Shown here piece by piece: positions 45,077-54,339 of a DNA stretch of 64,000 bases (position 1 is the first letter of the stretch; each line of letters opens with the position of its first letter). The DNA comes from Flavobacterium sp. Its GTDB lineage: Bacteria; Bacteroidota; Bacteroidia; Flavobacteriales; Flavobacteriaceae. Made by a program: the position numbers and the translations under genes. The notes beneath the pieces are model-generated. The model ran no database searches. It was given only the letters and a program-made list of their open reading frames with translations, and had not been told where the DNA came from. The stretch lies in NCBI RefSeq assembly GCF_004211145.1, contig NZ_SEBS01000001.1, forward strand, positions 1 through 64,000, in the 5' to 3' direction.

Positions 45077-45895
45077 AACCATCAAGAACACTAACGTCAT
45101 CAAGCGTTCCGCCGAAATAACCTTTGCGCCTTCGTGCCTTCGTGTCAGCCGCGCAGCGAAATTTTAAACCATTAAGGACATTAAGTTCATTAAGTATTTC
45201 GATAAATTGACCTCGCGCGTTTGCGCCTTCGTGCCTTCGTGTCAGCCGCGCAGCGAAATTTTGAACCATTAAGGACATTAAGTTCATTAAGTGTTTCGGT
45301 GAAATTGACCTCGCGCCTTCGTGTCTTCGTGCCTTCGTATCAACCGCGCAGCGAAATTTTAAACCATTAAGGACATTAAGTTTATTAAGTGTTTCGGTAA
45401 AATTGACCTCGTGTCAGCCGCGCAGCGAAATTTTAGACCATTAAAGACATTAAGTTCATTAAGTGTTTCGGTAAAAATGCATTCGCGCCTTCGTGCCTTC
45501 GTGTCAGCCGCGCAGCGAAATTTTAAACCATTAAGGATATTAAATTCATTAAATATTTAGGTAAAATCAACCTCGCGCCCTCGTGTCTTCGTGCCTTTGT
45601 GTCAGCCGCGCAGCGAAATTTTAAACTATTAAGGACATTAAGTTCATTAAGTGTTTCGATAAATTGACCTCGTGCCTTTGCGCCTTCGTGCCTTCGTGTC
45701 AGCCGCGCAGCGAAATTTTAAACCATTAAGGACATAAGTTCATTAAGTGTTTTGGTAAAATTGACCTTCGCGCCTTCGTGTCTTCGTGCCTTCGTGTCAG
45801 CCGCGCAGCGAAATTAAAAACCATTAAGTTCATTAAGCGCTTCGTCAAAATCAACTTCGTGTCCTCGTGTCAGTGGCGCAGCGCTGTCGTTCGTC
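45077..45895. repeat. minisatellite of ~95-bp units, about nine copies
   Basis: Gene-free 0.8-kb tandem array. The unit consists of CCTTCGTG repeats (8-bp period), then CAGCCGCGCAGCGAAATTTT, then AACCATTAAGGA and CATTAAGTT/CATTAAGTG (9-bp period) and a variable TTTCGGTAAAATTGACCT. Copies of the AACCATTAAG block start near 45077, 45168, 45263, 45362, 45437, 45526, 45623, 45720 and 45819, so units range from 75 to 99 bp. Unit sequence drifts between copies. No Cas genes, no invariant repeat: it is not a CRISPR. The same 8- and 9-bp families recur at 19.3, 55.8 and 56.4 kb. Confidence 0.85.
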
Positions 45896-45897
45896 AA

Positions 45898-46482
45898 TCA
45901 ATAAAACAACCGAAATCCCAAAGCCCCACAAGCGGCTCCATGTTTTTCCAAAAGCAATTTCACAAGCTCACGAACATCATCGGTTTCCTCATAATAATAT
46001 CCGAACAGTTTCGCATCGAGGAACGAACTATCGATCGGCGCCTGACGCGTATACCCTGAAAGCGCCTTCGCACCCGTAACATCCAAAAAATATTGAGCGG
46101 TTTCCAAATCGATATCAAGCGTTTTCGAATTTGCGAAATGGATGATTTTCTTCTTGAGTTTGCCTTCGAAAAGTTCGGCGATCTCGGCAAGTGAATATCG
46201 GTAATCATCAATTACGATATCGTCGGCGTTGCCCGGAAACACGAGATAAATCGCTTCGTAACTTTTGAAATTCTTGTCTTCGTACAATAAGTTTTCAAGG
46301 CTTTCCTCCATTCCCGCGATGCTGTCACAGGATTGATACACGTTCGTGATGCCGTACTCGAGCGCCAAATTTTCGAGCATCGGGAACAATTTGCTCTCGC
46401 GATCACTGGAAACGTCATGAACCGCCTCGAGGCAAAATAGTTTTGAGTCGTCGTCGTCCATCGATTTTTGCACACCGTTCAT
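45898..46482 (-). CDS. DUF6642-like cytosolic protein
   Basis: 194 aa from ATG 46482 (a GTG two codons upstream is possible). No signal peptide or membrane segment. An alpha/beta pattern (LFCLEAVHDV, AIYLVFPGNADDIVIDDYRYSLAEIAELFEGKLKKKIIHFANSKTL) recalls a Rossmann-like or CHAT/caspase-neighbour fold, and I recognise it as DUF6642. No catalytic residues can be named. Divergent from the DUF5686 gene; its 3' end touches the minisatellite. Confidence 0.65.
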   Translation of the reverse strand: MNGVQKSMDDDDSKLFCLEAVHDVSSDRESKLFPMLENLALEYGITNVYQSCDSIAGMEESLENLLYEDKNFKSYEAIYLVFPGNADDIVIDDYRYSLAEIAELFEGKLKKKIIHFANSKTLDIDLETAQYFLDVTGAKALSGYTRQAPIDSSFLDAKLFGYYYEETDDVRELVKLLLEKHGAACGALGFRLFY

Positions 46483-46576
46483 AGACACAAAAAAACGAAA
46501 TCATTTTGTAACTAAATCACAATTAACGCCTGTTGAACCGAGCAATTAATTTGATAAAATCCCGTTCTTTGCAACA

Positions 46577-48808
46577 ATGAAGCGTTTTGCATTACTTATT
46601 TTGTTTCTCTCGAATGTCGCGTTTGCGCAATTAAATGCGACCGACATCATCAAAAACGCGATCCACAACAAATCCCAAAACGACCCGAAGCTAAAGCTCA
46701 AGACGTTCAAAATGAACGCGTATAATAAATTGCTGATCACTGCGAATCCTGATTCCATCGCGGGTCGCATCGATTCGGTGTTCATCGCGAAACACACGCC
46801 GCGACCGATATTCGTCAAGATTGATTCGTCCGACTACAATTTCAAGCAGTACATTTCAAAGTTCCATCTTTTTGAAAGCGAGAAAGTTTCGAAGTACGAA
46901 TTTGCCCAAGATATCTTTAAGGAAAACATAAGCGGTGCCAAAATGGGCGGATTTTCGCAACCTGTATACGAAATCATGGGCATCGAACTGCATTCGTTCT
47001 GGATTTACGATAAAACCTACGAACTGCTCACGACGAAATACAACAGCCCGATCGCCGGTGACGCGCTCGAAGATTACGATTACGAATTCGTCGGAGATGA
47101 AACCATCGGTGGTCGGAACACCGCAAAAATCGCATTCCGAAGCAACAAAAAAAGAAAGTCCAAAGATTTATACGGCGTGCTTTTCATCGACTTGCAAAAC
47201 TTCGCGATCGCCAAGGCCGAGATCCGATTTCTGGGCGTGCTGAATCTCGAAGCCGTGCATGAATTTTCGTATTTCGCCGAGCAAAATCTGTGGATGCCAA
47301 GACTCACTACATTCCGGATCGCAAAAGGAAAAAACAATTCAAACATCAGGATTTTGGGTGCGACGCTTGAATTCGATCCCGAAAATCAGGAAAGCCGACG
47401 CCAGAAATTCGCCTCCGACCGCGCGTATGTGTTGTCGCAAACATGGTTTTCAAACATCGAATTCAACCTCCCGATCCGATTGCGTCACGTCGCGGTCGCT
47501 TCAGAAATCACCGATATCGCCGTAAAACGCGATGAAAGTTTCTGGCAACAAAACCGATTCCAGCCGTTGGACGAGCGTGACGCGGCGACTTATCCGGCTC
47601 TCGACAGCATTTCGCGATCGGAGAAAATCGAAAGCCGTTTGCGTCTGGCGCGTAAGTTTTTGAACGGTTACATTCCCGTCGGACCGGTCGATCTGGGCTT
47701 GCGATATTTGGCGACGGTGAACAATTACGAAGGTTTCAGGCTCGGCGCGGGAGGAATTACGAACGACAAATTCTCGAACAAATACCGGCTCGAAGGTTAC
47801 GCGGCCTACGGAACCAAAGACGGCCGATGGAAATACAGTCTTGGCGGCGCGATTCGTTTGGGGAATTTCACGGGAAGCTGGATCGGCGCTTCGTTCACCG
47901 ACGACTTGCAGGAGATCGCGAGCACGCGTTTCGCCGTTGATAAAAAGCCGTTCAAGATTTACGACGCGCGCCCGATCAACATCAGCACGTTCTACAACCA
48001 CAAGACGTGGCGCGGTTATATCGAGACGCGCATCATCCCGAAAACCGAAAGCGTCTGGCAATTGACCTACAGCCATATCGAGCCTAAATTCGACTACCAA
48101 TTCAATTATCGAGGCAAGTTGTACGACAATTTCAACTTGACGTTGGCGTCGGTCGCGATCCAATGGAATCCGTTCAGCAATTACATGCAGACGCCGCTGG
48201 CACGCATCGAGACCGATAAGCGCTTCCCGAAATTCACGTTCCAGTTTACGCAGGCCATGCCGAAATTTACCGACAACGACTTCAGTTTCGGCAAGGTCGA
48301 TCTGCGCGTCGATTATGAAAAACCGTTCCTCGACGGACAAAAATTCTCGGCATTGTTCCAAGGCGGTTTGGCTTACGGCAATGTTCCGCTCACGCATTTG
48401 TACAACATGTCGCCGAACAACCCCGTGAAAGACCACATCCAGCAACGCATCACGTTCGCGGGTAAAAACAGTTTCGAGACGATGTTCTACAATGAGTTTT
48501 TCTCGAGCCGATATCTGATGTTGCAGGTGAAACATTCATCGCCGAGGTTTACCATCGTCAAAAAGGTCCGACCGTTCTTTACGCTCGTGACGCGCACGGC
48601 TTTTGGAAGCATGGAGAATCCAGAGCAGCACATCGGGTTTGATTATAAGACGTTGAATGATGGTTTCTTCGAATCGGGGCTTGAGGTGAATCAGATTTAC
48701 AGCGGTTTCGGGCTTTCGGGGTTTTATCGATACGGCCCCAACCAGCTTTCAAGTTGGGAAGATAATATCGCTGTGAAGTTGACGTTTACGTTGAACCTCG
48801 GGATTTAA
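46577..48808 (+). CDS. DUF5686 family outer-membrane protein
   Basis: 743 aa. Signal peptide 1-18 (SNVAFAQ). Central domain with DYDYEFVGDETIGGRNTAKIAFRS and a C-terminal barrel-like region with many aromatic strands (YKYSLGGAIRLGNFTGSWIGASF, FKIYDARPINISTFYNHKTW), finishing FTLNLGI. Family members often carry an N-terminal carboxypeptidase-like domain of about 90 residues; it is missing here, and the protein starts directly at the DUF5686 part. Outer-membrane localisation is inferred; function unknown. Confidence 0.8.
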   Translation: MKRFALLILFLSNVAFAQLNATDIIKNAIHNKSQNDPKLKLKTFKMNAYNKLLITANPDSIAGRIDSVFIAKHTPRPIFVKIDSSDYNFKQYISKFHLFESEKVSKYEFAQDIFKENISGAKMGGFSQPVYEIMGIELHSFWIYDKTYELLTTKYNSPIAGDALEDYDYEFVGDETIGGRNTAKIAFRSNKKRKSKDLYGVLFIDLQNFAIAKAEIRFLGVLNLEAVHEFSYFAEQNLWMPRLTTFRIAKGKNNSNIRILGATLEFDPENQESRRQKFASDRAYVLSQTWFSNIEFNLPIRLRHVAVASEITDIAVKRDESFWQQNRFQPLDERDAATYPALDSISRSEKIESRLRLARKFLNGYIPVGPVDLGLRYLATVNNYEGFRLGAGGITNDKFSNKYRLEGYAAYGTKDGRWKYSLGGAIRLGNFTGSWIGASFTDDLQEIASTRFAVDKKPFKIYDARPINISTFYNHKTWRGYIETRIIPKTESVWQLTYSHIEPKFDYQFNYRGKLYDNFNLTLASVAIQWNPFSNYMQTPLARIETDKRFPKFTFQFTQAMPKFTDNDFSFGKVDLRVDYEKPFLDGQKFSALFQGGLAYGNVPLTHLYNMSPNNPVKDHIQQRITFAGKNSFETMFYNEFFSSRYLMLQVKHSSPRFTIVKKVRPFFTLVTRTAFGSMENPEQHIGFDYKTLNDGFFESGLEVNQIYSGFGLSGFYRYGPNQLSSWEDNIAVKLTFTLNLGI

Positions 48809-48922
48809 CGGCGCAAATGTTGTGACCCTTTTTCTATAAAAAATTTTGCGGAAAATTTAGGATGCACTTTTTGGAAATCGAATGAAATGCAACAAAAGAA
48901 GCGGATGGTTTCGTCTTTTCCA

Positions 48923-49252
48923 TCAGTGCGAAGACACCAACTTAAGCCCGATTATAGACGCGATCAACGTCGAAAGAAAGAAAATCCGCCAAAAGGTCGC
49001 GGGTTCCTTAAACACGAAAATTCCGACGAGAACGATTCCGACGGCGCCGATTCCCGTCCAAACCGCATACGCAGTCCCGATCGGCAACACTTGCGTCGCT
49101 TTGTACAACAGAATCATGCTGATCGAAAGGCACGCGAAAAATCCCAACATCCAATACATCGAAATATTCCCGGTCGTTTCCTTCGCCTTGCCCAAACATG
49201 AAGCGAATCCAACCTCGAAAAGTCCTGCGATGACAAGCAAAATCCAACTCAT
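48923..49252 (-). CDS. SMR-family exporter, Gdx/SugE-like
   Basis: 109 aa from ATG 49252, four transmembrane helices. Small multidrug resistance family: conserved Glu13 in IAGLFEVGF and the block LPIGTAYAVWTGIGAVG, which matches guanidinium exporters (Gdx/SugE) more closely than EmrE-type pumps. A subtype call from the sequence alone is uncertain; no guanidine riboswitch was seen upstream. Two bases after the stop of the CPA2 antiporter, thus co-transcribed. The frame on the opposite strand is a shadow. Confidence 0.85.
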   Translation of the reverse strand: MSWILLVIAGLFEVGFASCLGKAKETTGNISMYWMLGFFACLSISMILLYKATQVLPIGTAYAVWTGIGAVGIVLVGIFVFKEPATFWRIFFLSTLIASIIGLKLVSSH

Positions 49253-49254
49253 GT

Positions 49255-51522
49255 CTAATGTTTTATGATCAAAACCGACGGCATGTTCGCGAGCCAAACG
49301 CTTTGGGAATCGACGAGTTTCTTCCAGCTTTCGAGCGTGACGAGCATCATGTCCTGTTGCTCTAGGAAGTCTTTTTTCATCGTGCGGTCGGCGTGGGTTT
49401 TTACTTGATCCGGGAATTTTCGCTTTAGGTTTTCGAGTCCGGGCGATGGTAAAATCTGGCCCGAATCGTCGACGTTTTCAAGAAACGTAACGGTCGAATC
49501 GTTGTTGAAGATCAGTTTTTCGGCGAATTGCGAGAGAAAATCGTCTTCGGCGCTGAACATCGGAACGAAGATATTTTCGAGCACATCGAGATTCTTGTCG
49601 ACGAGGATTCCGACGGGCATTTTCGTACGACCGATGATTTGGCGTGTGCGTTCGTCGAAAGGTGAATTCTCAAAAAGTCCTTCCTTTCCGATGAATTTGT
49701 CGATCAATCGATCCGGATTGATGATGCGCGTCGTGAAACCAAGCATTTTTCCGAGCAACGTACCCTCGAAAATAGATCGTCCGAGCCCGACGAGAAGCAA
49801 ATCGTATTCGCCTTTGTTCGCAATTTCAACGATGTCGGTATCGATGTCGTTCGACGCCTTGAACAATGTGGTGATCTTCTGCCCGATCTGTTCGGATTCG
49901 GTCAAAAGCGGCGCGAACGTGCGTCTTTCCTGCTCTTCGAGATCAAACGTGTGCAATTCGTTGCTCAATGTCATATGCAGAGCCGTGACCGCGCAATGGT
50001 CCTTTTCCTTGCGAAGGAAACTGTTGGCCAGGCGCAGAAGCACCTTTCCGCGTTCGGCGTTCCCGAAAGAAATCAGGATCTTATAGCGATTGTCGGCCTT
50101 GATCTCGTCGGGGATTATCTCATTTTTCGTCTTGAAAATGTAGTTGATCAGATCGAGAAGCGGCCCGGTCATGAACGTGGTGACGAGCGCCATCAGGACC
50201 ATTATCGTAAATATTTCGGTCGACAAAACGCCCAGATCATATCCGATATTGAGTACGACGAGTTCCATCAAACCGCGCGTGTTCATCAACGCGCCTATCG
50301 TCAAGCTGTCGCGCCAATTCTGCCCGACGAATTTCGCGGCGATCGAGCTTCCGAGGAATTTTCCCGCAACCGCGACCAAAATGACCAAGCCTGTGAGTTG
50401 CCACAATTCAGGATCGTTTATGAGTCCGATTTGCGTGCGAAGTCCCGTAAATACGAAGAATAACGGCAACAATAAAATGACCGAAACGTCCTCGACTTTT
50501 TCGATGATGATGCTTCGGAAACGCGTATTGTCGGGCATGATCGCGCCTGCCATGAACGCCCCGAAAAGCGCGTGGATACCGATGATTTCTGAAACGTAAG
50601 CTGAAATGATCAACGTCAAAAGGAAAATCGCCACGACCGGTTTGCTCAACGATGAACGTGAATTCTTGAGTTCGGCGACGCGTTTCAGGAACGGTCGGAC
50701 GACATTGAGCATCAAGATCACATACACGATCGCAAGCCCGATTACGTACAAGGAACTGATGATCGAACCCGCTTTCACGATCGCGATCACGGTCGCCAAA
50801 ATGCACCAGGCCGTGATGTCGTCGGCGGCCGCGCACGTAATCACAATTGCACCGAGACGCGTTTTATGGATGCCGCGTTCCTGCACGATGCGCGCCAAAA
50901 CAGGAAATGCCGTGATGCTCATCGCGATGCCCAGGAAAAGCGAAAACGAAAGGAATTCGACGTTTTCGGGCGCATACTTCTGATAAATGAAATACGCCAA
51001 GCCGACGCCAAGCGTGAACGGGAAAATGATACTTGCGTGCGAGATCACGACCGCATCGTTCGCCTTGTTGCGAAGTGCCGTCAGATCGAGTTCCATCCCG
51101 ACGACGAACATAAAAAATATGAGTCCGATCTGGCTTAGGAACTGTAGGTTTCCTAGTGATTCAATCGGGAAAAGCAAATGCGAAAATTCAGGATAATACA
51201 GCCCGACGAGCGAAGGTCCGAGCAGGATTCCCGCAAGCATTTCGCCGATTACCGTAGGTTGGCCGATCTTTCGGAAAAACCACCCGAATATGCGCGCGAC
51301 CAAGATTATCGTAATGATCTGGAGCAATAAAAGCGCGAGCGGATGCTGAATATTGTGCGTCATCGACTCGAGAAATTGCACCCATTGGTCTTTGACGCTT
51401 GCCGTTACGACCACGTCACGCCCGTCTTCGAGATGCTTGCCTTTGGTGATGATCCAATACATGAGAACCGAAAATCCTCCGGTAAACAAAACGTAGAAAA
51501 TGGAGTTCTTGAAATTCCTCAT
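49255..51522 (-). CDS. CPA2 cation/proton antiporter with C-terminal soluble domain
   Basis: 755 aa from ATG 51522. About 12-13 transmembrane helices form the Na/H-exchanger domain (about 1-480): GEMLAGILLGPSLVGL, GLIFFMFVVGMELDL, AITAFPVLARIVQERG, the ion-binding TCAAADDITAW, MNTRGLMELVVLNIGYDLG. The C-terminal 270 residues are soluble and USP-like (KILISFGNAERGKVLLRL, LLLVGLGRSIFEGTLLG, GILVDKNLDVLENIFVPMF), probably regulatory. It is an inner-membrane K+ or Na+/H+ antiporter. Followed by the SMR exporter gene. Confidence 0.9.
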   Translation of the reverse strand: MRNFKNSIFYVLFTGGFSVLMYWIITKGKHLEDGRDVVVTASVKDQWVQFLESMTHNIQHPLALLLLQIITIILVARIFGWFFRKIGQPTVIGEMLAGILLGPSLVGLYYPEFSHLLFPIESLGNLQFLSQIGLIFFMFVVGMELDLTALRNKANDAVVISHASIIFPFTLGVGLAYFIYQKYAPENVEFLSFSLFLGIAMSITAFPVLARIVQERGIHKTRLGAIVITCAAADDITAWCILATVIAIVKAGSIISSLYVIGLAIVYVILMLNVVRPFLKRVAELKNSRSSLSKPVVAIFLLTLIISAYVSEIIGIHALFGAFMAGAIMPDNTRFRSIIIEKVEDVSVILLLPLFFVFTGLRTQIGLINDPELWQLTGLVILVAVAGKFLGSSIAAKFVGQNWRDSLTIGALMNTRGLMELVVLNIGYDLGVLSTEIFTIMVLMALVTTFMTGPLLDLINYIFKTKNEIIPDEIKADNRYKILISFGNAERGKVLLRLANSFLRKEKDHCAVTALHMTLSNELHTFDLEEQERRTFAPLLTESEQIGQKITTLFKASNDIDTDIVEIANKGEYDLLLVGLGRSIFEGTLLGKMLGFTTRIINPDRLIDKFIGKEGLFENSPFDERTRQIIGRTKMPVGILVDKNLDVLENIFVPMFSAEDDFLSQFAEKLIFNNDSTVTFLENVDDSGQILPSPGLENLKRKFPDQVKTHADRTMKKDFLEQQDMMLVTLESWKKLVDSQSVWLANMPSVLIIKH

Positions 51523-51680
51523 GCTTGTCGTGGCTCGATTGTCTGCTGAAATGCGACCCAAATATATAAATTAATAACGTGCGAATCGGGGCGCCGTCTA
51601 ATTAATGCCGCAATGTTAAAATTGCGTGAAATCGGCAATAAAATAAGGGTTTTACGATTTAAAAACCGCATTCGATTACC

Positions 51681-51689
51681 TACCTTTGC
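51681..51689 (+). promoter_or_regulatory. -7 promoter box of the RND/MMPL gene
   Basis: TACCTTTGC, full match to the Bacteroidetes -7 element, 17 bp ahead of ATG 51707. Confidence 0.65.
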
Positions 51690-51706
51690 AGCCTCAAATT
51701 TGCTAC

Positions 51707-54154
51707 ATGACCAAATGGTTTAGTCTGGGTTTCTGGGAACTGGTCGCAAGAATCGTCTTGCGCAACAAGGTTTTAATGCTTCTATTGGTAGCATTGACGA
51801 CCGTTTTCCTGGTCATGCAGTGGAAGAACATCCGTTTTAGTTTCACCGAAGCGAACCTTTTGCCCGACGACGATCCCACGAATGTCGAATACCGGACATT
51901 CCTTAAAAAATTCGGCGAAGAAGGCAACCTGATTGTAATCGGAGTCAAAGACAGCGCGCTCTTCACCCCGAAAGTCTATGCGTCATGGACCAAATTGATG
52001 CACACGATCGAGATCGATAAAAACGTCGATCTGGTTGTCGATGTGCACAATTTGAAGCAACTCACCAAGAACGATTCGCTCCAAAGTTTCGAACTCACCG
52101 ACTTCACCGACAAATCGAAAACGCAAGACACGACTTATCTCAAAAACATTCGAAGCCGATTGTTCGATGACCTGCCTTTTTACGAAGGTTTGCTGTTCAA
52201 CAAAGGTTCGGGAACGGTTCGCGCCGCGGTTTATCTCGATAAGAAGATCGTGAATTCGCCCGCAAGGAAAGACTTCGTGCTCAAAAAACTGATTCCCGCT
52301 TTAAAGGATTTTGAAACCGAAAGCGGTGTAAAACCCCATGTTTCGGGCATGCCGTACATCAGGACGATGAGTACCGAAACGATAAAAGGCGAGATCGGAA
52401 TTTTCATCGGGGCGTCGCTTTTCGTGACGTGCTTATTGTTTTTCTTCTTCTTCAGGAGTTTCCGCGCGACGATGGTGACGTTGCTTATCGTGACGATCGG
52501 CGTGATCTGGTCGTTCGGATTCTTGGGGCTTTTCAATTACGAGATCACGATCTTGACGGCGCTCGTTCCGGCGTTGGTCATCGTAATCGGTGTTCCGAAT
52601 TGCATTTTCCTGACGAACAAATACCATCAGGAATATTACAAACACCGAAATAAAACAAAAGCGTTGCAACGCGTGACGACCAAGATCGGAAGCGCGACGC
52701 TGCTCACGAACATCACGACGGCGATCGGGTTTGCGACGTTCATCACATCGAACAACAAACTTTTGATCGAGTTCGGAAATTTGACCGCGGTGAACATCAT
52801 GGCGCTGTTTGTTTTGGCGATCATCATCATCCCGATCTTCCACAGTTACATTCCCGCTCCGGCCGATAGACATCTGAAACACCTCGAAGACGATTCGGTA
52901 AAAGGTTTCATGGACTGGATTTTGAGAATGGTGAAATACAATAGATTCTCGATTTACACCGTGACCGTGATTTTGTTATTGGTGAGCGTTTTTGGCCTGA
53001 CCCGCATGAAAATCTCCGGTAGTCTAATTGAAGACATGCCCAAGAAAACCGAATTTTTCAAGGACATCACGTTCTTCGAAAAGGAGTTCAACGGTGTGAT
53101 GCCGCTCGAGATCATGATAGACACGAAGCGTCCGAAAGGCGTCATGAAATTGTCCACGCTCAACAAAATGGAAGAATTCGAGAAGGAAATCGATGAAATC
53201 CCTGAGCTTTCAAAACCGATTTCGGTCGTGAACGTCGTGAAATATTCGAAGCAGGCATTTTACAATGGAAATCCGCAATATTTCGAACTTCCGACACCCC
53301 AGGAGCAGTCGTTTATCTTGTCGTTCGCGAAAAACACGTTGAAAGGCGGCAAGCAAAATCTCATGAAAAGTTACGTTGACAGCACCGGACGTTACGCGAG
53401 AATCACAGCGTTCATGCGCGATGACAACGGGCAACGCATTCCCGAGATCGAGGCGCGCATCCGCAAGGAAGCCGAAAAGATTTTCCCGAAAGATCGTTTC
53501 GAAGTTTCGATCACAGGAAAGTCGCTCGTCTTCCAGAAAGGAACGGGTTATCTGATCGATAATTTGCTTTCATCGCTGTTGTTCGCGTTCGCATTGACCG
53601 GATTCCTGATGGCCTTTTTGTTCCGATCGTTCAAGATGATACTGGTTTCGTTGCTTCCGAATATCTTACCGTTGTTGCTTACCGCAGGAATCATGGGCTT
53701 TTTGAATGTGCCGTTGAAACCGAGTACGATCTTGGTTTTCGGGATCGCGTTCGGGATGTCGGTCGATGATACGATCCGGTTCCTCGCCCAATACCGCGAA
53801 GAACTCAAGCGCAACAACTGGCGTATCAAACCAGCAGTTTACGCGACATTCAATGACGCGGGATTGAGTATGTTTTATACGTCGATCGTGTTGTTCTTCG
53901 GGTTTTCGGTGTTTATGTTGTCGGACTTTGGCGGAACGGTCGCTCTCGGCGGATTGGTCTCGCTCACGCTGTTCTGCGGCATGTTGTCGAATCTGATGTT
54001 GCTGCCCGCTTTGGTTCTTACGCTCAACAAGAAACTGGCGAACGAACAGGACATGCTCGAACCGTTGATCGACGTGAAGGAATATAGCGATGAGGAAATC
54101 GATAACAGGCCGGGGCATCGGGATTTGTCTAAAAGAAAAGCGAATGACGAATGA
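51707..54154 (+). CDS. RND-superfamily (MMPL/SSD-type) transporter
   Basis: 815 aa from ATG 51707. Two repeated halves, each with one helix, a large extracytoplasmic domain and a five-helix bundle: first bundle around EIGIFIGASLFVTCLLFFFFFRSF ... ALVPALVIVIGVPNCIFLTNKYHQE, second around LLSSLLFAFALTGFLMAFLFRSF ... GIAFGMSVDDTIRFLAQYREE. This is the MMPL/hopanoid-transporter-like (HpnN) layout with sterol-sensing-type signatures. Likely moves lipids or hydrophobic compounds out of the inner membrane. Final codons and stop are made of microrepeat. Confidence 0.88.
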   Translation: MTKWFSLGFWELVARIVLRNKVLMLLLVALTTVFLVMQWKNIRFSFTEANLLPDDDPTNVEYRTFLKKFGEEGNLIVIGVKDSALFTPKVYASWTKLMHTIEIDKNVDLVVDVHNLKQLTKNDSLQSFELTDFTDKSKTQDTTYLKNIRSRLFDDLPFYEGLLFNKGSGTVRAAVYLDKKIVNSPARKDFVLKKLIPALKDFETESGVKPHVSGMPYIRTMSTETIKGEIGIFIGASLFVTCLLFFFFFRSFRATMVTLLIVTIGVIWSFGFLGLFNYEITILTALVPALVIVIGVPNCIFLTNKYHQEYYKHRNKTKALQRVTTKIGSATLLTNITTAIGFATFITSNNKLLIEFGNLTAVNIMALFVLAIIIIPIFHSYIPAPADRHLKHLEDDSVKGFMDWILRMVKYNRFSIYTVTVILLLVSVFGLTRMKISGSLIEDMPKKTEFFKDITFFEKEFNGVMPLEIMIDTKRPKGVMKLSTLNKMEEFEKEIDEIPELSKPISVVNVVKYSKQAFYNGNPQYFELPTPQEQSFILSFAKNTLKGGKQNLMKSYVDSTGRYARITAFMRDDNGQRIPEIEARIRKEAEKIFPKDRFEVSITGKSLVFQKGTGYLIDNLLSSLLFAFALTGFLMAFLFRSFKMILVSLLPNILPLLLTAGIMGFLNVPLKPSTILVFGIAFGMSVDDTIRFLAQYREELKRNNWRIKPAVYATFNDAGLSMFYTSIVLFFGFSVFMLSDFGGTVALGGLVSLTLFCGMLSNLMLLPALVLTLNKKLANEQDMLEPLIDVKEYSDEEIDNRPGHRDLSKRKANDE

Positions 54155-54310
54155 CGAAAGACGAACGACGAAGGACTTTCGCTTGTCAGTCGGATTCTGA
54201 ACCGTCAATCTTGCTATTCCATACTCCTTTTTGTCCTTCGTCTTTCGTCATTTGTCTTTAGTCTACTGCATTTTTTGTCCTTCGTCTTTCGTCATTCGTC
54301 TTTCGTCTAC
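54140..54310. repeat. inverted heptamer microrepeat arrays between the transporter and asnS
   Basis: Left array from about 54140 to 54172 is built of ATGACGA/AAGACGA units. Two right arrays (about 54233-54263 and 54277-54310) carry the reverse complement (TTCGTCT, TTCGTCA). The left array includes the transporter stop codon and the last right array ends just before the asnS -7 box. About 60 bp between the arms are unrelated. Confidence 0.8.
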
Positions 54311-54319
54311 TATATTTGC
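54311..54319 (+). promoter_or_regulatory. -7 promoter box of asnS
   Basis: TATATTTGC, full Bacteroidetes -7 match, 20 bp ahead of the asnS ATG; the region where a -33 element would be is a microrepeat. Confidence 0.65.
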
Positions 54320-54339
54320 ACGCTTAAACGTATTATGAA

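Noticed and set aside
45077-45895. Possible CRISPR array
   Set aside because: Unit length varies, the whole unit is repeated (no unique spacers), and no cas genes are nearby.
47501-48535. 344-aa ORF on the minus strand opposite the DUF5686 gene
   Set aside because: Antisense shadow with biased R/V/D/F composition; the plus-strand frame has a signal peptide and barrel pattern.
48882-49268. 128-aa plus-strand ORF opposite the SMR exporter
   Set aside because: Its opposite strand shows an unmistakable SMR protein; no hydrophobic segments or motif in this frame.
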